From the NCBI RefSeq assembly GCF_947623445.1, contig NC_135245.1, forward strand, positions 6,951,501 through 7,015,500: 64,000 nucleotides of DNA, in the 5' to 3' direction. Source of the stretch: Clavelina lepadiformis (lineage: Eukaryota > Chordata > Ascidiacea > Aplousobranchia > Clavelinidae). This document shows, one piece after another, positions 38,401 to 48,937 of the stretch (its first letter is position 1; each line of letters begins with the position of its first letter). The translations under genes and the position numbers were made by a program. The notes under the pieces were generated by a model, which was not told where the DNA came from, did not search any database, and saw only the letters and a program-made list of their open reading frames with translations.

Positions 38401-41400
38401 AGTGATTGCAAAGAAAATAGGTTAAAAAGATCCAGCTCACATCCATAGCTTTCGGATATAATTTAAAAGCGCAGCGACGATCTTTATGTCGAGCTTGACT
38501 TTAGATAGTGGCAGTGGCAAGTTGTATTGGTCGGATGGGCTTTTAAAAACTATATCTTCTTGCAACACGGATGGCACTGACAGGCGGACTCTGATAAGCC
38601 TTGGAGAAAATGCCGAACCGTATGGCGTAGTAGTGCATCTTAACTCAGGTCTGAATTTTTCCTGTCATTTAGCGATAAATGATAAAAACGAAAAAAATAT
38701 TTGTTAAAGAATGTATACATAAACATAGACTCGATAAAAAAACACCTTACTGCTACATAAATGTAATTTCAATTTCTAATAGTAAATGCTGACATGAGGT
38801 AAGCATAACGTACGTTATTGCATATAGTTTACTGGGCTGATCGTCAGCTCGGTACGATAAATAAAGCTGAAAAGGCCTTTGGAGTTAATTTTGAAACCAT
38901 CATTAGCGGTTTAAGGAGACCCACTGGCTTGGATATACTAGCTAGACATGGTCATATTCTTCCAAGTAAGTAGCCTACGTTGTAATTTTACTTTATTAGT
39001 AGTATCAGTTTTGTTTAGAATAAACCTATACCATCTATCTATTCTGTGGGATGTTGTTAATTTATTTTGCTATATTTCTTAATTTTTTGCAATTACCTAT
39101 AGCTCAGCGCAAATGCTCAAGAGATGTTTGCCGCTATTCCTGTGTTCCTCTTCCACAGACTAGTGGACGAAACCATGCCTGTGTGTGTCCGCTCTTCCAA
39201 CCATATTTTGATGAATGCAGAACACCATTGATCTCGGGAAATCAAAGTGAAACTGATTAACTTAATTGTTTTTTCTAAATCACAACATCTCTTAATCTCT
39301 AGCATGACCAACGGTTTAAGTCGTGTGATCAGTTGATGATATCTTTTCTTAACCAATGAATCTTTTTCAGTTTTCGACTGTGGAAATGGTATGCAACTCA
39401 GCAGCAACCTTTCCAGATGTGAAGATGCCAACGAATGTTTAAGCGGCAGTCACACATGTGAACAAGTAGGCTTTATCTTGCACTAACAGATAAGTTAATT
39501 TTTGTGAGATTATTTTAAGAAACTAACTCTGTAGATATCAATCCCTTGCTCCTGCAATTCTTTGTAGATCTGTGAGAACACTTTGGGATCTTTTCGATGT
39601 TCCTGTAACGAAGGATTCTCTCTTGCAACTGATGGTCGTAGCTGCGAATTACAAGGTATAACATAGATGCTTTCTTGAGTTCTTTTGACCAAAACTTAAT
39701 GTAACTTTCGGTTGAATGCAGTTAACGCCTGTACTGGCCAGCCTTGCAGGAACGGCGGCACCTGTACGGTTTTGGAGAGCGCCCCAGGCTTCCTATGTGA
39801 TTGTGCGCAAGGATTTAGGTATAGGTGTCACACTTGCGTAGGCTATCTATCTTGCTTTGATAATAGTAAGTCAACTTAAAATCACAACAGTATAAGTATG
39901 TTTCGTTTATCCTGTCGTTTGCTCTTAAAGGGGTCAAACTTGCGACGAAGTTTACGCTTTGATTCAAATTTCACATAAACCAATAAGGACTGGAGAATTA
40001 TTCATTCTCGAGTGTCGAGCACCACTTACCGTTGAGCATGTTATAATATGGCGTCTTAACAGAAAAGAAATCGTTGAGGTATAAACCCATGAGATTTAGT
40101 ATTTGATTTAAGGCCAACTTCTTTTGGACTTGTCTCTCATCTTGATGTAACTCGTGTAAAGCGCGTGCGTGTTCTTTATATAGGAAAAAAGCCAAATAAA
40201 TACATTGGAAAATGGCCGCAAACTGATGGTTTTCCATTCGTCTTACTTGTTTGCTGGGGAGTATCATTGTCAGTTTTTGCTGGACGGAATTGAACATAGT
40301 GCAGCTACATTCGTCACTGTCGAAACCCCGCCTAGTCTGAGTAAGTTTGAGCTTTTTATGCACAAGTTTTCTTTACCAGGATATAATTTTTTTGATTTTT
40401 CTGTTATTTGCGGACAGTCTGTGGGAAAGCAATTGGCATCAACAGCGGCATTCGTCAGAAGCAACCAAGGATTTTCGGGGGAACCGTCACTGCTCCTTTG
40501 GGTGCTCCATTTATGGCTATGCTTTATAAGGTATATGCGATACACGATGTTTAGGAGAGATTAGGGTTTAAAGTTACAGAGGTAAGCGGTAACTTTCCTT
40601 GAAAACTTGTAGACAAAAACCTTTGTTTAACAAACAATTTGCATAAACTGGTGTAAGTATTTGACACTATGCAACATGGATATAGTTTTACAATCATCCA
40701 AAGGTATACTACAGTACAAAGTAAAACTTTAAAATCATTTTTATGTTTTAAAGGATAAATGCAATTTTTGGAAATATTTGTTTTGTCTTTTTCAATGTCT
40801 GAGTTAAACGAAACTTTTTAAAGTTATTAGATTGACCACCAAACGTACTTTTATGGTATAATGACAAAAGCTATAACGACTGCTGATTATTATACGCCAC
40901 ACATAATAAAGTGTGATGAATAAATGCCTGCTGGCGCAAGTTGTACCCAGTTTTAAACCTTAGACTGGTTGCTGATGATGTTGCTAGTTTTGCCGCAAAG
41001 CGTTCAAAAAAAGCCATATAAACAAAACCTGCACTTCTTACAACCGGTTTAAAATAATTGGACTCAAAAATGCCCTTAAAGATTTGACCAAACACATGTC
41101 AAAGTTATTACCCAACTTTTAAACGAACTGATGTATAGGCCAGACACGGGGCGATAAATATCCTATGCTATGTAGAGACCCATGAATCGCCATTTTTGTT
41201 ATTTGTTTGAATTTTGTTGTAAAACGTGCGTAGAAGCAACAAACATATATGCACTACCCTTTTGTCTGTCTTTTGGACAATGCTACATTTTGCCCAACAG
41301 GTGTTGTGCGTCGTACGACTAATACGCACCAACAAAAGTTGCAACAGCAAAATCAAAGTTCTTCAATTGAATATCACAAACAGGCCAAAAATAAATTAAT

Positions 41401-43114
41401 TTTAGTGTTTGCTTTAATGATTAATTATATGAACAATCAATATACTAATTTTCTTAAAAAACTTACTTTGTCTAATTCAATCAAATAGTTTGCTTGAAAG
41501 CGCCTATTTTCAAAAACCGTTATTATACATATCCCGGTCTCTCTTGCCAACTTAATAATAAAAAATTTTCTTTCCCTTGTCACAGACAACATCTGACCCT
41601 ACCTACGTAAAGCCTGGTTTGTTTTGTGGGGCAAGTCTCATCGATAGCTTAGTCGACATGTTGTAACTGCAGCCCATTGTGTGTTGTGTGAGTAAAATTT
41701 TGTTGCTTCTTTGGCACTTTTAGGTATATTACGTTTGAAAAACACACTTTAAAATTTCTCAATTAAGCTCAGTAGCTTAATTCTTCTTTTACAACAAGGT
41801 CTTTAATATCATTTATTTTTTTCAGTTCTTACGCAGAGTGAAATTAGAATATATGTGGGGAAACTTAGTGCAGATGTAAACGTCATCGAACCTTATCAGC
41901 AAAGCGCCAATGTCAGCGCCATTTTCACGTATCCTGATTTCGATCCCGATTCCTTGCACGCAGATTACGCCATTTTAAGGGTTGACGCTGCGTTTACTTT
42001 TACAGAAGGCGTGAAGGTAAAATGCAGATTTGTTCCGTTTAAAGTTAATTGATATGCTAACAACATGCACGTATAGCACTGCGGTTTTCACAGCAAACTT
42101 TTCCTGAATCTACAGCCTATTTGCATTCCTTTGCCAAATGACAACAACAGGGATCTGAAGCCAAGACCACCCAAGGACAAAAACGCAGTAAAGTTTGGGA
42201 TGGTATTTGGGTGGGGATTCATTTCTCAACAGAAAACTTCCCGATCACTCCGTGAGGTACCAGCAATTGTTCTCAATGGCTTGAATATCAAAATAAGAAA
42301 GCCGCAATAGCCTACTTGAGTTTACTTTTTATAACTCACAGAGTCAACTGACATGCTAGTGTATTACTATTGTTTTGAATATAATTTCAGTGCATGTTTA
42401 GGTTAAGTTACCCATTCGAAGACAGGACTATTGCAATAGCGTTCATGAAAGGATTACATCCTTAATGTTTTGCGCCGGTGGAGGGACTACTCAAGATGCA
42501 TGCCACGGGGATTCGGGCGGGCCATTTGCACTTTGGAGGTATATAGCGTCAAAAAATGAAATAGAAAGTAACTACTTCATCGTAAGTTTGGTTACGCAGC
42601 CCGTTGTTAAAAATAGGCGGCTACAGTATGTTAGGAGAATGGGTGTGCCGAAAGTTGCATGATTTTAGTTATTTTGGGGAACGCAACAGAAACAAAGAAT
42701 GTTATAAAGTCAATGTATAGAAATTAGACAAAATGCCATCGAAAGTCCACCAAATCTGCTTACTGTTGGCGTTTCTGTCAAATTGGTATAAATTTGAACT
42801 TGTTTCAGCTATAAACCTACACGTTTTGATCCTATAATTTGACCATGTTTTTTCTTGGTCTTTATGATGGCGTCCGATGCTGTGGATCATTAATAATTTT
42901 TATCCAATTAGTTATAATTTAGGGTAACTGAAGACACTAATCATTAATTCACTTACAGTTAATTAATTATCTTTTTAGCTCTGAGCTAGAGATTTGGTCA
43001 TTGGCCGGAATTGTTTCATGGGGAGATGGATGTGGAAATCCTGAGAGACCAGGAGTTTATGCTCGTGTTGGAGCATCCATTCGACAGTGGATCTACGACA
43101 ATTCTGCATTGTAA
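34175..43114 (+). CDS. secreted mosaic serine protease: FN2-like, LCCL, two YWTD propellers, EGFs, Ig, trypsin domain
   Basis: About 29 exons join in phase, apart from one break, to about 1,310 residues. Order: signal peptide ([19 protein letters not shown]), Cys-rich FN2-like module, LCCL domain, LDLR class B beta-propeller, EGF, second propeller, EGF, calcium-type EGF, EGF, Ig domain, then an S1A trypsin domain with activation site R|IFGG. The protease keeps TAAHC, DYAIL and DACHGDSGG, so His, Asp and Ser are encoded. The Asp six residues before the Ser predicts trypsin-like specificity. A Cys just upstream (ICGKAIG) could tether the heavy and light chains. Frame break: exon 41586-41687 is one base short (or two long) before TAAHC. 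Likely role (inference): an extracellular zymogen in an immune or clotting-type cascade, by analogy with limulus factor C, which also joins LCCL to a trypsin domain. I know of no protein with this full domain set. Confidence 0.8.
35582..37159 (+). other. mosaic protease: first LDLR class B (YWTD) propeller
   Basis: Exons 35582-35654, 35899-36012, 36133-36193, 36317-36489, 36580-36698, 36770-36916 and 37025-37159. Blades show the LDLR-B pattern: [62 protein letters not shown] and [10 protein letters not shown]. In LDLR/LRP proteins such propellers are followed by an EGF, as here. A 32-nt open stretch at about 35748-35779 with a donor after it does not fit the phase and was left out. Confidence 0.75.
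37271..39246 (+). other. mosaic protease: EGF, second YWTD propeller, EGF
   Basis: Exon 37271-37475 carries an LDLR-type EGF ([19 protein letters not shown]) and the first strand of a new propeller. Propeller exons: 37637-37750, 37855-38127, 38279-38397, 38475-38648 and 38828-38965, with [43 protein letters not shown] and [11 protein letters not shown]. Exon 39103-39246 is a further short EGF ([13 protein letters not shown]...HACVCP). EGF-propeller-EGF is the arrangement of LRP ectodomains. Confidence 0.75.
39371..40340 (+). other. mosaic protease: EGF-CA, EGF and Ig domain
   Basis: Exons 39371-39465 and 39568-39655 form a calcium-type EGF ([15 protein letters not shown] then [13 protein letters not shown]). 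Exon 39722-39865 is another EGF ([18 protein letters not shown]). Exons 39951-40078 and 40184-40340 form an Ig fold ([15 protein letters not shown], then GEYHCQF). The acceptor used at 39950 (ACGAAG) was chosen because it keeps phase and open frame; it is not strong. Confidence 0.65.
40531..41585 (+). other. 1.06-kb intron of the protease gene
   Basis: AT-rich intron between the activation-peptide exon and the His exon. Short open frames inside it have no family similarity. No clear repeat ends were seen. Confidence 0.5.
41586..41687 (+). other. exon with frameshift ahead of the catalytic His
   Basis: The exon enters in phase 0 and must leave in phase 1, but it is 102 nt long. The first half reads [11 protein letters not shown] in one frame; the second half reads [11 protein letters not shown] in another. 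Read straight through, a TAA follows shortly after the break. The break lies within the bases AGCTTAGTCGACATG. Either a one-base assembly error or a true disabling allele; all other exons are intact. Confidence 0.75.
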
Positions 43115-44277
43115 TAATAGCCACTAGTAATAACTATGTACGAACTGACTTGGTTTTGAAACACTGAACTTGAAATGAGCAGTAGCCTAGCTATTAAAGT
43201 TTTGTAACATTTTGCTTTGTTAAAGTTGTGCTTTTGTAATATTGATCAATTATAATGGTTATCATCGTTTAACTCTAGTGGTTTGTTGGCCACCTAGATT
43301 AAAGGTTGGGACAGGTTTCTAGCATCCACTGGTTCGTATTGTGATTCAAAATACACTGGCCATTCTCTTCGCGTGGGGCATGTTAAATGGAGGGATTATC
43401 ACTTGATCTGCGGTTTGCTCTTCCGCGTCATATAGGCCACACAAACCGCTGAGTGCGCCATTTCTCATTTGTGAACGATTGAGCGAAATCGGCCGATGTC
43501 GGTACAAGATAGTTGGTTCTACCCTGCTTAGGCTATCGTTGGTAGCGCATCTGAGTCAGGAATGCACAAGTCTTGTACATTATAGGCCTATTCTAATTAT
43601 ACACATATAAACTTTTTGAAATCAGGTTAGTTTATAACAGCAATTTTCAGATACATTCTGACAGCAATTTTCAGATTCAAGCTGGCATAAATGCTTAATG
43701 TATGTCTAAACTACCATGCTCATTGCTCAAGTATTTAATGTAGGCTAAAGAAAGTAGAATGTATAAGAACATAACACCAAATCCTACCTTTGAGTACATC
43801 AATTTTTTTATTCTGCAGCATGCTAAGCTTTATATATATATATATAGACGTTTGGAAAATGTTTTTTACAGAAAAGGTTATTTGAAGGTGTCCGCTCTCC
43901 CTTCCTCCTCTCTACTGTATCTGGTGATCTGCACCAAACGAAACTTGCCTCATTCTTGCGGCAACAAACAATCGGCGACGCTAAAAATTCCGAATTTCAA
44001 AACACAACCCACAGAATTTCAAAATTAAACCCACTCATTGTGAGAATAAAACCTAAATCTAACTGTGCAAGTGGCGGTTATGATAATGGCGCAAAGCGGT
44101 ACTATATACACCATTCTTGCCATGTGGTTGGTGCCAGCGCATAAAAGATAGCTGGTTAACAAAAAAAATTGTCCTGATAATTTCAAAGTTTTACTACTTT
44201 TGGAGTTTGCTTTAGCGACACAACACACTTTGTACTAGCGCTCACCAACAAATAATCCAGCAGTACAAAATATTTCT
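43115..44277. other. intergenic region with a short TA microsatellite
   Basis: It contains the 3' end of the protease transcript, a GC-richer unexplained patch at about 43290-43560, and a (TA)n run of about 16 bases near 43832-43848. No supported coding sequence. Confidence 0.5.
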
Positions 44278-46745
44278 TTATGCAAAGTCTTTGAGCTTTG
44301 AGAAACTCCTCTTCATTTTCATTTTCACACTCCTCTTCATTTTGAGCTTTGAGAAACTCCTCTCACAGCTCGCAATTGAAACACCAATGGTAAGATAAAG
44401 TTTCAGACACAAGCATAAATATGGTGTCGAATCAAGTAGGTGTGATTTAGCTAACCACTGTAAAACATCAAACGCTGTTGCATTACGATCAAACGTGGTT
44501 TCACTGCTTCGCACCAGCCTCTTAAATCTGTCAATTTCCACAGCTAACTCCAAAAAGTCCACCTAGTCGTCATAAGTGTTTTTAAAAGCGTTGGTGAATC
44601 CATTGTGACTTTCGCTTTGCAGCAGCGCGTGAGGATTCAAAAATCCAAACATATCATTCAAGTGGTGTATGCCAGTAAACCTAGTTTCAGCTTCAAGTTT
44701 AAATCTGTCCAATGCTTGAAACATGCATCGTCTTACTTCTCCAACAACACTAAGGCCAGCATCTTCTGCGTGTTCGCCAGGCATTCCCTTTTTTCTGCGA
44801 ACTCTCCGATCTTCAACTGGAATCTCTAGCTCTGTGCATTTTTTGATCGCTGCATCCACAGAACCTTTAACCAGATTATCTCGTTCTTCCACTAAAAAGT
44901 TGACAAACGCTTTCATCTTGTTAGAGCATTGCGCTAACAGCAATCCTTTTTGCTGCAAGTAAGTTTGAGTATCATGATATTCTCGCAGGATTACTTTCCA
45001 AAAACATAAGAAGGAAAAGAAAGAAAAATTCTGAATCGCTTCTAGAATACTATGAGCGTCACCTCGTGTATTAAGATTTTCGTTTGGATTACATAGTTGC
45101 TCTAGAGCATCCATAATCTCATCAAAACCTGCGTGAAGGGCCTTTACAGCAGCGTGATGTGCGCTCCATCGCGTATCAATCACTCGCTTCAGAGCGATTG
45201 GCGCATGCTTTAGAAGGACATCCCATCTATGAGTAGAGGCAGCAAAAAAAACATATAATCTTTCTAAAACAGCGAAAAATCTGTCGCTTAATTGCGACGA
45301 TCCGACGGCATGAACACCTGCAAGATTCAGTGTGTGATTTCCACACGGTACGAATAGTGCTTTTGGATTTATGTTTTTGATTTTTTGCTGAACTCCAGTA
45401 TGAATTCCCGACATAGTAGATGCGTTGTCGTAGCCTTGTCCCCTACACCTCATCACATCTAAGTTGTTTAGTTCAAGTTCATCTAGAATAGATTGAGAAA
45501 TTTCAGCTGCCGTTTTTCTGCTCAACGGAAAGAAATTCAAAAACGATTCCTTCAGTTGGGCAATACTGTTTTTGATTGTTACATATCTGACTATAAGAGT
45601 CATTTGATCAGTATGTGATATGTCCGGAGTACTGTCGCACATAATCGCAAAATATTTAGCTTCGCGCACCTCTTCAAGAACGATGTTTTTGACTTTTTTA
45701 CTGAGAAGCAAAATAAGCTCATTTTGAATAGTGGGAGAAAGATAAGTAGTTGTCATCTTCTTAGAAATGCGAATATCAGACAGGTGTTTGCTGAGTACGG
45801 GACTATATTTTGCCAGAAGCTTCACGGTCTCTAAAAATTCCCTTGGTTGTTGGATTCAAAAGCTTCACGATGTCCTCGAAAAGGAAGGTTTTGCTTACTT
45901 AGAAATAATATGACATCAACAACGCTTTCTAAAATTGCTTTCCACTTTTTTCGCTCTTCATCCATATGTTTCTGCATGTTGTTGTCAATTGTTTGTTGCA
46001 ATTGTAGTCTCATTGCAAGCTCTTTCCATTTTTCCATGCATTCTTTGTGGATTTCGGAATTCACATGCTCAAATATGCGTGAATTTAAATGCCAAAAATT
46101 ATTGAAACATTTTGTGATAAATAAAGCATAGCCAGTAAAATGGAACAACTTACAACAATAACAATACAATCCCGATTCCTTTTTCGAATATAATAACCAA
46201 CTTCTCAAAATTCTGTCACCGTTTTTGAGTATTTTATAGAACCATTCTTTGGAAACACTTCTTCGTTCAAGCTTAGTGCTATCTCCAACTTTAATTATTC
46301 TGCTGCTGGAAGCAAATGGGCCATCCTTGTTTTGATACTTTTCTGGTCCTCCTTTGACTAGCTCAACTCTCAAATGGTGATCTATAACTTCAGGCCAAGA
46401 GGCCACATCATTGGGCAAATTGTTGACTACTGCAACTGCTTCGTCGTTATTTTCACCTTCGTCTCCATCCAATACTGGCAATGCATAATTGATTTCATTG
46501 GTATTACTTTTGATAGACCCTGTTTCTTGCGTTTCTGCTGATAAGCTGATCTTTTCAGTATCTCTCTGGAGCTCAGCGTTATTGTCTGGGTTTTCATTTC
46601 AATCGTTCTCTGGTAATGTTAAAGAAACATTTGAACCAGAAGAGGTTACAAATTTTAGCATAGCTCCCTTGTGCTTTTTTAATTCTGCTTCTCTTGCTTT
46701 CTTCTTCTTTTTAAAAAAAGCTCCACTTTCTTTGACACGTTTCAT
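44278..46745 (-). pseudogene. hAT transposase-like gene (TTF-type finger, DUF4371, hATC), inactivated
   Basis: Reading leftward from an ATG at 46745: a basic N-terminus with a run of Lys; a premature TGA at about 46598; a TTF-type zinc finger (GLYCYCCKLFHF) with the leading WPEVI and SWLLYSKK; DUF4371 (YFAIMCDSTPDISHTDQM, GQGYDNASTMSG, CGNHTLNLA, TRWSAHHAAV); and the hATC dimerisation region (YLTIGVSIASCERSFSKLK). There is a one-base frameshift in a T run at about 45834, a TAG at 44563, and a scrambled C-terminus where a 21-bp word at 44291 recurs at 44340. It resembles ZMYM1-like hAT proteins. Not functional as it stands. Confidence 0.85.
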
Positions 46746-47036
46746 TTTCGAGTCTAAATTAACACTTGTATAAATTTAACCACAACCTGTCATTTAAACG
46801 TTTACAATCAATAACAACTTAAAAGTTTACAATTAAACGTTTAAATGCCCAGGACTGGCTCACCTTCCACAGTTTTCTTGGTCTGCGGGACCAAATCGTA
46901 ACAAATTAGCTTGTTTACCGCTCCATTTTTTTAAATTCTCGTGCTGTGTGCACTGTGCAGCCTCATTTTGCCGCCCCCTTGCAGCCTGCCGCCCCTGGCG
47001 CAGAGCCAGAACCGCCAAGTGGCTGCTACGCCACTG
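44278..47036 (-). mobile_element. decayed hAT-superfamily DNA transposon
   Basis: The span holds a broken transposase-like frame (see pseudogene entry) and, at its 5' side, a CAGTGGCGTAGCAGCC sequence reading inward from 47036 on the minus strand. That form is typical of a hAT terminal inverted repeat. No convincing partner repeat was found at the low-coordinate end. A 7-bp direct repeat TGCAAAG lies at 44281-44287 and again at 47037-47043; hAT duplications are 8 bp, and the eighth base differs. The region from 46860 to 47036 is more GC-rich than its surroundings. Confidence 0.65.
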
Positions 47037-48391
47037 TGCAAAGACACCTTTAGTATCTTGTTTCACATTTATTAAAATATATGGTGTCTATTGTTCCAAT
47101 TTGGTGTACTGTATTTACAAAAAATCCCCGCGAGTAAATCCAGAATTAGACTGAATTAGCATTCATGACAGCATGATGTTTTAGGTCTATATGATTTACT
47201 TTTAGCTATTCCAAACTCGCCAATGTTTACTGTATATACTCGTAAAAGCCTAGGAAAACAGCTCAGGTTGCTGTTAGTTACAATAGAGTAGCTTAGGCTA
47301 GTCCTGTAGTCTGTCAGTTTAAACTGTAGCCTATACTTGTCTGCTTGATGGCTTGTAGGCCATAGTTCAGTATTTTTGATGTATACACACTGTATTCTAG
47401 ATTCCAAACGGAAATTTTTCTAACCTCAAATAACGAATTTAGTGCAGAAGTTTTACAAGCATTTAGCAAAATGAATACTGCAAAAGCTTGATGACTCAAT
47501 AATATCATATCTTTGCAGAGTTTTGCAAAACTACGAAACGAAAATAACCTCTTACTAACTCACTTTAGCACTTGTTGGCTGACGCCCTTAAACATGCTCC
47601 AAATGCTTAGTTACAATGCTTACAAGAACAAGGGGGACCCAGAAATGTGCACTACTATACACAAACCAATCTGACTCTTTGTTGCACTCCATGAAGATAT
47701 TTGAGAGAATCCTGAATTGGTAGGGAATACTAGATCAAAACAGCGAAAACCGCCTCTTAAGGTAGTAACTTCCCAAGAAGAAATCTTTTTGCCCAAAATT
47801 TTACTTAAAACAATTAACAAAATTATTAAAAATCATTCCCCCAGAAAAGGTGTATTCTTCATGGCCCTGAATATTGGTGCAACAGACTCCTCGCCAAAAA
47901 ACAATTTTTCATGTTGTCAAGTGAAAATCCGTTGAGGCAATCCGAAGATATTGGTAAATGTTCTGTGTATGGGCATGATATTGTGCCCTTCTGTCATATA
48001 TATTTAAAAAAGTTTATTTTGTCCTTGGGAATGCATAGCAGGTGAAAAAGAGAGCAAGAATTTAGTTTTCTCCAAAATAATTGGGTTAAAAATGGTTTTA
48101 AATTATTAGTGCTAAGCATTTTATTGGAGGAACAAGTTAGCAGCTAGAAACAGGGAATATTAAAGGAAAAGGTTTAATAGAAGAAAGACTAAATAGCACT
48201 AATTTATATGACAAGCAAAGGTCAGCTCTCACTCGTTCAATAAATAAAGTTAGCCTTTGGGCATAACAACAAGTAAAGTCAACCCTCTCATAATCAATAC
48301 TATGATGAAATTTTATGATGAAAAAATTATCATCCTCAGCCAATTGAAGAGTGAGAAGTCATTCTTGTTTACCAGATTTTTTTTGTTTACA
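47037..48391. other. intergenic region, no gene seen
   Basis: AT-rich, with only short frames lacking family similarity. I could not assign it to a known repeat. Confidence 0.45.
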
Positions 48392-48399
48392 GTCTAGAC

Positions 48400-48671
48400 C
48401 AGGGTTTCTCAACCGGGGACCAGGAGCAGACGCTTCACTAGTGGACTATAGTGTAATAGTAGGGGAAGATGAAGCAAAGCTGTACACAAGTTTCTCGAGT
48501 TTTTGGAGTTGCTGTGCAAAATTAGCGACGCGAAGGCTACTGCACATGCAGTAGTGAAATAAAATGTGTTTTGCAATCAACAATCTACATTTTTTATTGA
48601 TGAACAAGGGGCCACGGATTTTGAGGGTCACTGTAAGGAGGCCATGGACCATGAAAGGTTAAGAACCACTG
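48400..48671. mobile_element. non-autonomous hAT MITE with target-site duplication
   Basis: A 272-bp element begins CAGGGTTTCTCAACC (48400-48414) and ends GGTTAAGAACCACTG (48657-48671), near-perfect 15-bp inverted repeats of the form common in hAT elements. It is flanked by GTCTAGAC (48392-48399) and GTCTACAC (48672-48679), an 8-bp duplication with one mismatch, the length expected for hAT insertion. It does not encode a transposase. Confidence 0.85.
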
Positions 48672-48679
48672 GTCTACAC

Positions 48680-48937
48680 AATAGCATATGACCATGGCCA
48701 TGGTGATGGTAGATACTACTCAATATCCACATAATTCAGAGTGGTAAATGTCGAATGTTACTGTTTGCAGTGTTTTGATGTTTCAGTTTTACTATTCACA
48801 AACCAGGTTGTTGAGGCTGGTGTAGTTCTTGTTCTAATGGCTATTTGTTCAAAATCAACAGTAAACCTTGGTCAAAAGTTGCATTTAGATATAATGTATT
48901 CAATTGAGTAATGTATTGACCACAACACTCTGCTAAA
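48680..48937. promoter_or_regulatory. presumed FANCM 5' flank
   Basis: This 258-bp region lies between the MITE duplication and the FANCM ATG at 48938. No distinct promoter element is visible. The MITE therefore sits within about 270 bp of the start codon and may contribute to the promoter or 5' UTR. Confidence 0.35.

Larger units (their letters stand above)
40418..43114 (+). other. mosaic protease: trypsin-like catalytic domain
   Basis: Exons 40418-40530 (activation cleavage before IFGGT), 41586-41687 (FCGASLID ... TAAHC), 41826-42016 (HADYAILRV), 42116-42256 (FGWGFIS), 42402-42538 (MFCAGGG ... GDSGGP) and 42979-43114 ([24 protein letters not shown]). All three catalytic residues are present. 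ATTAAA at 43193 could serve as poly(A) signal. Confidence 0.8.

Noticed and set aside
44056-44090. AGTGGCGG as the second terminal repeat of the hAT copy
   Set aside because: Only seven bases match, and the flanking bases do not repeat those outside the end at 47036.
46489-46773. 94-codon open frame on the plus strand
   Set aside because: It is antisense to the N-terminal part of the hAT transposase-like frame and shows no independent similarity.
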